A DNA stretch of 11,552 nt, taken from NCBI GenBank assembly GCA_038145175.1, contig JAYQPE010000013.1, positions 1 through 11,552 on the forward strand, written 5' to 3'. A program made the translations under genes and the position numbers. The notes below the pieces were generated by a model. It was not told where the DNA came from and did not search any database. It saw only the letters and a program-made list of their open reading frames with translations. Position 1 is the stretch's first letter. Each line of letters opens with the position of its first letter. This DNA comes from ATZT02 sp038145175 (lineage in GTDB: Bacteria > Actinomycetota > Actinomycetes > S36-B12 > UBA5976). Shown here one piece after another: positions 6,678 to 11,552 of the stretch.

Positions 6678-7124
6678 TTACTTATTAACAATATTGATTG
6701 TTATAACTGTTGAAACACTTTGATGTAATTTCACAGGAACTTTATGCTTTCCTGCAATTTTGATTGGGTGTTTCAAGTTAAGGCTTCGGCGATCTAATTT
6801 AGGTCCACCAGCATCTTGCACAGCTTTAACAATGTCTGAAGTAGTTACTGAACCAAACAATCTGTTGGTTTCACCAACTTGGGCTTTAACTACTACATTT
6901 AAATTATTTAAAGCGTTTGCAATTTCTTTGGCATGATCTAAATCTCTAACTGCACGAGCAGATCTTGCTCTTTTAATTTGGTCAACTTGTTTTTGACCAC
7001 CTTTAGTCCAAGCCACACCTAGTCTTCTGGCAATTAGATAGTTTCGGCCAAAACCATCTTTAACTGTGACTATGTCTCCTGGATTTCCTAAGCCATCTAC
7101 AACTTGAGTAAGAATAAGTTTCAT
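6678..7124 (-). CDS. rplI: 50S ribosomal protein L9 (bL9)
   Basis: A 148-residue protein of standard bL9 length. The N-terminal rRNA-binding domain starts MKLILTQVVDGLGNPGDIV and contains the family signature around GFGRNYLIARRLG. A basic connecting helix (about 45-75) and the C-terminal domain (about 80-148) follow. L9 binds 23S rRNA at the base of the L1 stalk and helps keep the reading frame. It is the last gene of the rpsF operon, 10 bases behind rpsR; an AGGA overlapping the rpsR stop can serve as ribosome site. The bidirectional hairpin terminates the operon 11 bases after its stop. Confidence 0.97.
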   Translation of the reverse strand: MKLILTQVVDGLGNPGDIVTVKDGFGRNYLIARRLGVAWTKGGQKQVDQIKRARSARAVRDLDHAKEIANALNNLNVVVKAQVGETNRLFGSVTTSDIVKAVQDAGGPKLDRRSLNLKHPIKIAGKHKVPVKLHQSVSTVITINIVNK

Positions 7125-7134
7125 TTTTTAATTC

Positions 7135-7410
7135 CTATCTTGTAGTTGAGGTGTAAGGCAAAAGAGCCATTTCGCGAGCATTCTTCACAGCAATTGCAAC
7201 ATCTCTTTGGTGACGGGTGCAATTTCCTGTAACGCGTCGTGCTCTAATTTTGCCGCGATCTGAAATAAATTTACGAAGTAAATTTAAATCTTTGTAATCA
7301 ATATAAGCAACTTCCTTTTTACAGAAAGGACAAGCTTTCATTTTGATTGGTTTTAAGTTCTTTGGTGAACTCTTACCAGTTTTTGATTGTTTAACCTGTT
7401 TTCTTGGCAT
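7135..7410 (-). CDS. rpsR: 30S ribosomal protein S18 (bS18), zinc-binding type
   Basis: A 91-residue bS18. A basic N-terminal tail leads into KACPFCKKEVAYIDYKD and, further on, NCTRHQRDVAIAVKNAR. The four potential zinc ligands Cys27, Cys30, Cys64 and His67 are all present, so this is the zinc-dependent C+ form rather than the zinc-free paralogue that some actinobacteria carry under Zur control. S18 pairs with S6 on the small-subunit platform, matching its place in the operon with rpsF. AGGAAA lies 8-9 bases before the ATG. The gap to ssb is 22 bases. Confidence 0.97.
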   Translation of the reverse strand: MPRKQVKQSKTGKSSPKNLKPIKMKACPFCKKEVAYIDYKDLNLLRKFISDRGKIRARRVTGNCTRHQRDVAIAVKNAREMALLPYTSTTR

Positions 7411-7432
7411 TTAAATTTTTCCTAATCTTTTC

Positions 7433-7912
7433 TTAAAAAGGTGCTTCTTCATTTGTGCCCCAACCAGAATCTGGTGTGGCCCATGGATCTTCATTGGTTG
7501 CAGGTGCTGAATTAGTTGCAGCAGCATTTGTGTTTCCACCTTCACGACTTACTTTGGAAACTTTCGCTGTTGCATAACGCAAAGCTGGACCTACGTCTTC
7601 AACTTCTAATTCCACAACTTGTCTTTCTTGACCTTCTTTAGTGGTGTAAGAACGTTGTTTTAATTTTCCAGTGACTAAGACTCTGGTTCCTTTAGTTAAT
7701 GAGTTGGTTACGTTTTCTGCGTGTTCACGCCAAACGTTGCAATTCATATAAACAGGTTCAGAGTCTTTCCATTCATTAGTTGTTCTATCCATATAACGAG
7801 ATGAAGAAACAACTGTGAAAGATGCAACTGCTTGACCGTTTTTAGTAAAACGCAATTCTGGATCTCTTACAAGATTTCCCACAATTGTGACGTTGATATC
7901 GCCTTGTGCCAT
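7433..7912 (-). CDS. ssb: Single-stranded DNA-binding protein
   Basis: A 159-residue SSB. The OB fold covers about residues 1-112, with NVTIVGNLVRDPELRFT at the start, NCNVWREHAENV near 58-69 and GTRVLVTGKLKQRSYTTKEG near 75-94. A flexible Gly/Asn/Ala linker (about 118-148) leads to the C-terminal tip NEEAPF, which binds partner proteins; it is less acidic than the classic DDDIPF. The protein coats single-stranded DNA in replication and repair. Its ATG follows the rpsF TAA with no base between and without a strong Shine-Dalgarno, suggesting translational coupling to rpsF. Confidence 0.97.
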   Translation of the reverse strand: MAQGDINVTIVGNLVRDPELRFTKNGQAVASFTVVSSSRYMDRTTNEWKDSEPVYMNCNVWREHAENVTNSLTKGTRVLVTGKLKQRSYTTKEGQERQVVELEVEDVGPALRYATAKVSKVSREGGNTNAAATNSAPATNEDPWATPDSGWGTNEEAPF

Positions 7913-8212
7913 TTACTTAGCCGATCTAGCAACAGGACGCATAACTTTGGTACGCATCACTGATTCATTCAAATTCAATTGACGATCAAGTTCAGATACA
8001 GCAAATGCAGATGATGTTATGGACAACACTGCATAAATGCCTTCGTGTTTCTTGTTGATTTCGTATGCCAAACGGCGACGTCCCCAAATATCAACTTTGT
8101 CTACTTTGCCGCCATCTTGGCGCACAACGTTTAGAAAAGTTTCTAAACTTGGAGATACTGTTTTTTCTTCTAAATCAGGGTCGAGAATGACCATGACCTC
8201 ATAATTACGCAT
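7913..8212 (-). CDS. rpsF: 30S ribosomal protein S6 (bS6)
   Basis: A 99-residue bS6 with the usual start MRNYEVMVILDPDLEE, the central GGKVDKVDIWGRRRLAYEI and the late ESVMRTKVMRP. It is cytoplasmic, part of the small-subunit platform, and forms a heterodimer with S18. It is the first gene of the rpsF-ssb-rpsR-rplI operon. GGAAGG (8221-8226 on the - strand) sits 8 bases before the ATG. In many bacteria the S6:S18 complex represses this operon through the leader RNA, and a fitting structure is visible upstream. Confidence 0.97.
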   Translation of the reverse strand: MRNYEVMVILDPDLEEKTVSPSLETFLNVVRQDGGKVDKVDIWGRRRLAYEINKKHEGIYAVLSITSSAFAVSELDRQLNLNESVMRTKVMRPVARSAK

Positions 8213-8220
8213 AACTTTTG

Positions 8221-8271
8221 CCTTCCCCCTCTGGTCTCATTCGGTCAAAGCCCTTTGCTTCGACAGGAGGC
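8221..8271 (-). promoter_or_regulatory. Candidate S6:S18-binding leader RNA of rpsF
   Basis: On the - strand, GTCGAAGC (8257-8264) pairs with GCTTTGAC (8244-8251) over 8 bp, including one G-U, around a 5-base loop. Directly 3' of the stem comes CCGA, the position where the known S6:S18 motif has its conserved CCG in an internal loop. An outer stem can form between CCTCCT (8265-8270) and AGAGG (8228-8232) with one bulged C. Alternatively GCCT (8268-8271) can pair with AGGC next to the start, which would hide the Shine-Dalgarno GGAAGG at 8221-8226. The motif is established for this operon in other bacteria; its presence here is inferred from sequence and pairing only. Confidence 0.5.
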
Positions 8272-8375
8272 TAAAAAGTTACAAAACCTTTTTTAACAAA
8301 GATTTTGTGACAGGGTTAAAGATTACCCGTGAGGTATTAGGTGAGTGGTTTTGAGGTCATTAGCCTTAGAAGCAA

Positions 8376-9158
8376 ATGAGCCAATTAATCGGTGCTGCCT
8401 TTGGACTAGATCCAGATCCTGTTTCTCATGCCCAAGATTTAGGGGTGAAATGTTTTCAAATTCAAGCAGGAGATCCGCAGGGTTGGAAAAAACCGGAAGT
8501 GGATTTTGCAGGTGGGGTTAAAGAATTAGCCAGTTTGATAAAAGAAAAAAAGTTAACTGTTTATATCCATGCTGCTTATGTAATTAATGTGGCAAGTACT
8601 AATAATCGAATCAGAATTCCAAGCAGAAAACTATTACAACAAACAGTTGACTTAGCTAAAGAATTAAATGCTCATGGTGTCATTGTTCATGCCGGACATG
8701 TCACAAAAGATGATGATCCTAAAAAAGGTTTTGATAATTGGAGAAAAGCTGCAGAGCAAACAGAAATGCATGTTCCAGTTCTAATTGAAAATACTGCTGG
8801 TGGAAGTCATGCTATGGCAAGAACATTAGACAACATTTCTAATCTGTGGGAATTTGTTGGGCATACAGAAATTGGTTTTTGTTTAGATACCTGTCATGCC
8901 TGGGCTGCAGGAATTAAATTAGAAACTGCAGTTAAAGATATTAAGAAATTAACAAAAAGAATTGATCTAATTCACGCCAATGGTTCCAGGGATGAATTTG
9001 ATTCTAGTAGAGATAGGCATGCAAATTTTGATGATTCGCTGTTACCAAAAGATTTAATTGGTAAAGTTGTAAGTGAAGCAAAATGTAATGTAATTATTGA
9101 AACAAGTGATGAAGGTATTAAACAAGACATTACTTATTTAAAGAAAATGGTTTCTTAA
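8376..9158 (+). CDS. nfo: Deoxyribonuclease IV (AP endonuclease, EndoIV family)
   Basis: A 260-residue TIM-barrel protein that cuts DNA 5' to abasic sites in base excision repair. All nine metal ligands of the family can be assigned: His65, His105, Glu138 (IENTAGG), Asp171 and His174 (CLDTCHAWAAG), His200 (IHANGS), Asp213 and His215 (SRDRHAN), and Glu242 (IIETSDEG). It is shorter than E. coli Nfo (285) mainly by small loop deletions, and has HANGSRDEF where the family usually has HLNDSK. The ATG at 8376 is the first possible start after an in-frame TAG at 8367; AGAAG lies very close upstream, so initiation signals are weak. It is the first gene of an operon with the FemX-like and racemase-like genes, divergent from rpsF. 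Confidence 0.94.
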   Translation: MSQLIGAAFGLDPDPVSHAQDLGVKCFQIQAGDPQGWKKPEVDFAGGVKELASLIKEKKLTVYIHAAYVINVASTNNRIRIPSRKLLQQTVDLAKELNAHGVIVHAGHVTKDDDPKKGFDNWRKAAEQTEMHVPVLIENTAGGSHAMARTLDNISNLWEFVGHTEIGFCLDTCHAWAAGIKLETAVKDIKKLTKRIDLIHANGSRDEFDSSRDRHANFDDSLLPKDLIGKVVSEAKCNVIIETSDEGIKQDITYLKKMVS

Positions 9159-9159
9159 A

Positions 9160-10287
9160 TTGTCACTCATTATCAGAGAAATTTCTCAAGAAGAATATTA
9201 TGAATTTTTATCGCAACAATCATCATTTTCATTCCTACAACTTCCTTCTTGGGCAAAAGTAAAAAGTGGTTGGAACAACAAAATTGTTGGTTGGTTTGAT
9301 GACAAAAAACTTGTCATTGCAGGATTAATACTTATTAGAAATATTCCAAGAACTAAATATTCACTTTATTATTTACCGGAAGGTCCAGTATTAACTTCCG
9401 ATTATGCAAAAAATGTGATTGATTGGTTAAGTCCTTTACAAGATTTTGCTTTAAAAAATAAAGCTTTTGCAATAAAACTTGGACCACAAGTAAATGTTAA
9501 AACTTGGTATGCCAAAACTATTAAAAATGCTATTAATGACAATGTTTATAAGAAATTTAAAGATGTTGATCCGGATAGAACAAATCCATACGGCTTAGAG
9601 ATTGCAAACAAATTAAGAAACTTAGGTGGATTACAAGTTGAAACCAATGATGAAGGTTTTGGTGATATTCAACCAAGATACGTCTTTGCGATTGAAGTAA
9701 AAGATAAATCTGATGAAGAATTATTAGCTAACTTTTCTCAAGAGTGGCGAAGAAATATTAAAAAGGCAGAAAAAAGTGAAGTACAAGTTATCCAAGGATC
9801 ATTTGATGATTTAAGTATTTTCCACACTCTTTATGTTGAAACTGCCAAAAGAGATAAATTTACGCCTCGAAAACTTAACTATTTCCAAAGTATGTGGAAA
9901 GAAATCAATGAAAACTCCAAGAACTTAGCTTCTTTAAGGCTTTATTTGGCTAAACAAAATAACGAGACGCATGCAGCTTGTTTGTGGGTAAAAGTAGGCA
10001 CACATGTTTGGTACACCTATGGTGCATCTTCTACCAGTGGTCGAGAACTTAGACCCAGCAATGCAATTCAATGGCAAATGATGAGAGATGCCAGAGATGA
10101 AGGTGCAGAGATTTATGACATGCGAGGAATTGCAGCAACTTTAAATGAAAAATCTCCTTTGTTTGGATTGCTTCGTTTCAAAATAGGAACTGGTGGCAAA
10201 GTTGTGCAATACGTTGGCGAATGGGATTTTGTGTTAAAGCCATTGATTTATAAATTATTTAGCCTAGCCTTGAAACAAAGGGGTTAA
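9160..10287 (+). CDS. FemX/FemAB-type peptidoglycan bridge aminoacyltransferase
   Basis: A 375-residue member of the Fem family, which transfers an amino acid from aminoacyl-tRNA to the stem peptide of lipid II and so builds the interpeptide bridge. Two GNAT-like halves are visible: the first with FLQLPSWAKVKSGW (25-38) and YLPEGPVL (71-78), the second with EWRRNIKKAEKS (195-206), YDMRGIAA (319-326) and GLLRFKIGTGGKVVQYVGEW (336-355). The helical arm between about 227 and 255 has the Lys/Arg-rich RDKFTPRKLNYFQ stretch. The start is TTG, 1 base after the nfo stop, and MSL beginnings are common in the actinobacterial family. No Shine-Dalgarno is seen, so coupling to nfo is likely. The amino acid transferred cannot be read from sequence. 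Confidence 0.9.
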   Translation: MSLIIREISQEEYYEFLSQQSSFSFLQLPSWAKVKSGWNNKIVGWFDDKKLVIAGLILIRNIPRTKYSLYYLPEGPVLTSDYAKNVIDWLSPLQDFALKNKAFAIKLGPQVNVKTWYAKTIKNAINDNVYKKFKDVDPDRTNPYGLEIANKLRNLGGLQVETNDEGFGDIQPRYVFAIEVKDKSDEELLANFSQEWRRNIKKAEKSEVQVIQGSFDDLSIFHTLYVETAKRDKFTPRKLNYFQSMWKEINENSKNLASLRLYLAKQNNETHAACLWVKVGTHVWYTYGASSTSGRELRPSNAIQWQMMRDARDEGAEIYDMRGIAATLNEKSPLFGLLRFKIGTGGKVVQYVGEWDFVLKPLIYKLFSLALKQRG

Positions 10288-10289
10288 TA

Positions 10290-11324
10290 ATGTCTTTATC
10301 TTTGTATGTCAACAATCAAAGTTGGACAAATAATTTAACTAAAGTTTTAAACTCCTATGAAAATCAAATTGTTCCAGTTATAAAAGGAAATGGTTATGGC
10401 ATTAATAAATCAAATTTAGGAAATAAAGCAAATGAACTTGGATTAAAAGAAATTGCAGTTGGAACCATTTTTGAAGTTAAAGAGTTAATTGATAAAAATT
10501 TTGAACAAATAATAGTAATGGATCCAATTAAAGACTTAGACAAAAATGCTTTTGATGAATTAAAGAAATTAAATAATGATCGAATCGTTTTGACTTTATC
10601 TGATGTAAATGATGCAACAAATCTTGAAAAAACTCCTGTTATTGTTGAAGTTTTGACCAGTATGAAACGCTTTGGTCTAACTGCAAATGACCTAAAAACT
10701 CTATCTAGTTTTCAAGTGTTAGGTTTATCGCTTCACTTACCAATTGAGAATTCGTTAGCAGGAAAACTTAATGAAGTAAGAACTTGGTTAAAGATTTATC
10801 AAGATTTTCTGCCTAATGCCAAGAAAGATGTTTATTTAAGTCATTTAACGCAAAATGAGTTTCTTACTATTAAGAATGAATTTCCTCAATTTATTTTTAA
10901 ATTAAGATTGGGAACAAAATTTTGGTTAAACGATTTAAATGATTTTCAAATTAAATCAACGGTTTTAGCAGTCCATGATGTTAAAGACGAACAAATTGGT
11001 TATAGGCAAAGAAAAATTAATGATCAAAATGTTGTTATTGTTTCTGGTGGCACAAGTCATGGAGTTGGTTTGCAAGCTCCTAGATCTAATACAAATTTGA
11101 AATCAAGACTTACAGCAATTCTTTCTGGATTTTTAGAATCTTTTGATCAACATCTTTCACCATTTGTTATTTCAGGTAAACAAAGATGGTTTGCAGAAAG
11201 TCCTCACATGAATGTTTCTATGTTGAAACTTCCAAAAAATATTAAACCACCAAAAGTGGGTAGTGAAATTGTTGCGCATTTAAGAATGACGACAACAAAT
11301 TTTGATTCAGTAATAATTAACTAG
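10290..11324 (+). CDS. Alanine-racemase-like PLP protein (divergent)
   Basis: A 344-residue fold-type-III PLP enzyme. The TIM-barrel domain carries the PLP lysine Lys32 in PVIKGNGYG, SMKRFGL (124-130, equivalent to the family's conserved MNRLG with the assisting Arg), SLHLPI (147-152) and LRLGTKFWL (205-213). The beta domain follows, with Tyr238 in IGYRQRK at the place of the catalytic tyrosine and SGGTSHGVGLQAPR (252-265) instead of the usual GYADGYPR. The two catalytic residues thus seem kept, but the substrate-side motifs differ from housekeeping Alr. It may make D-alanine or another D-amino acid for the wall. AAAGGGG lies 6 bases before the ATG, which is 2 bases after the FemX-like stop. 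Its TAG overlaps the opposing gene by 8 bases. Confidence 0.82.
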   Translation: MSLSLYVNNQSWTNNLTKVLNSYENQIVPVIKGNGYGINKSNLGNKANELGLKEIAVGTIFEVKELIDKNFEQIIVMDPIKDLDKNAFDELKKLNNDRIVLTLSDVNDATNLEKTPVIVEVLTSMKRFGLTANDLKTLSSFQVLGLSLHLPIENSLAGKLNEVRTWLKIYQDFLPNAKKDVYLSHLTQNEFLTIKNEFPQFIFKLRLGTKFWLNDLNDFQIKSTVLAVHDVKDEQIGYRQRKINDQNVVIVSGGTSHGVGLQAPRSNTNLKSRLTAILSGFLESFDQHLSPFVISGKQRWFAESPHMNVSMLKLPKNIKPPKVGSEIVAHLRMTTTNFDSVIIN

Positions 11325-11552
11325 TTGGACTTGGTGTTGCAGAACTAGTTTCTGTTGGAGTTGGCGTAACTGTAATTGTCACTGTTGGAGTTGGAGTAGG
11401 TGTTGGTGTCGAAGTTGGTGTCACCGTAATTGTGATTGTAGGAATTGGAGAAGGTGTAACTATTGGTGTTGGGGCCACACTATTTTCTGGAAGAGTTTCA
11501 TCCTCTGGATTAGTAATAGGTGGAGCAGTATTTATTGGTAATACTCCTGGTG
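11317..11552 (-). CDS. Pro/Thr-rich C-terminus of a probable surface or wall protein (5' part outside window)
   Basis: On the - strand a frame is open from the window edge to a TAA at 11317-11319, giving 77 residues. It begins PGVLPINTAPPITNPEDE and continues into a low-complexity tail of Thr, Pro, Val, Ser and Ile in which TPTPTPTPT and two similar TITVTPT units stand out, ending ATPSPTS. Such tails are typical of actinobacterial exported proteins, including class-A penicillin-binding proteins. The neighbouring wall genes and the known proximity of ponA to rpsF in actinobacteria make a PBP attractive, but no catalytic domain lies in the window. The other strand reads Val-Gly repeats without a start and is not favoured. 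Confidence 0.75.
   Translation of the reverse strand, partial: PGVLPINTAPPITNPEDETLPENSVAPTPIVTPSPIPTITITVTPTSTPTPTPTPTVTITVTPTPTETSSATPSPTS
11360..11439. repeat. Imperfect direct repeat within the Pro/Thr tail
   Basis: Two 26-base copies at 11360-11385 and 11414-11439 are alike at most positions, both starting GTTGG and sharing GTAATTGT. They encode the two TITVTPT units of the - strand protein, separated by a run of Thr-Pro pairs. This is a slippage- or duplication-prone coding repeat. Confidence 0.7.

Noticed and set aside
8293..8323. Promoter for nfo (TTAACA, 18 bases, TAAAGA)
   Set aside because: The -10 match is poor and nothing else supports it; AT-rich sequence gives such matches by chance.
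8313..8328. GGGT...ACCC dyad between rpsF and nfo as a terminator
   Set aside because: The stem is short and imperfect, has no U-tract, and lies in a divergent promoter region.
11360..11439. CRISPR-like repeat array
   Set aside because: There are only two imperfect copies, both coding in one frame for Thr/Pro units.
11325..11552. + strand Val-Gly repeat protein
   Set aside because: It is the complement of the Pro/Thr tail, has no start or ribosome site, and the - strand frame gives a familiar kind of exported-protein tail with a proper stop.

Overview
The window looks like part of the chromosome of a low-GC, streamlined actinobacterium, of the kind seen in freshwater acI/Nanopelagicales or marine Actinomarina-like lineages. 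This rests on AT-rich codon use, the block rpsF-ssb-rpsR-rplI with dnaB close by, an aromatic aminotransferase of the actinobacterial Pat type, a FemX-type enzyme paired with an alanine-racemase-like protein, and very short or overlapping gene junctions. The order-level placement is inference from gene content only.

Left part (1-5810): the 3' end of an EamA-type transporter (+) meets a Pat/HisC-type aminotransferase (-). Next comes a DUF2142-like multi-pass membrane protein (+), divergent from pat. It runs into a class-III PLP aminotransferase (-), which lies directly behind the replicative helicase dnaB (-) and is probably co-transcribed with it.

Centre (5811-8375): the 350-base gap upstream of dnaB has several DnaA-box-like 9-mers in one orientation, together with AT palindromes and short repeats. 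It is the most structured non-coding stretch here. A low-molecular-weight tyrosine phosphatase gene (+) follows and ends inside a strong bidirectional terminator. That terminator also serves the ribosomal operon rpsF-ssb-rpsR-rplI (-). The rpsF leader can fold into a hairpin with a CCG element resembling the S6:S18 autoregulatory motif.

Right part (8376-11552): nfo (endonuclease IV), a FemX-like peptidoglycan-bridge enzyme and an alanine-racemase-like protein form a tight + strand operon with 1- and 2-base gaps. The last gene overlaps, tail to tail, the end of a - strand gene encoding a Pro/Thr-rich C-terminus, probably of a cell-surface or wall protein.

Themes: replication and DNA maintenance (dnaB, ssb, nfo), translation (S6, S18, L9) and cell-wall building (FemX, Alr-like, perhaps the Pro/Thr-tailed protein). 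All three convergent gene pairs whose genes abut overlap at their stops. I see no CRISPR array, transposon, prophage or recognisable defence system. The best candidates for something new are the DnaA-box-like cluster, the dnaB-linked aminotransferase of unknown substrate, and the divergent racemase next to FemX.
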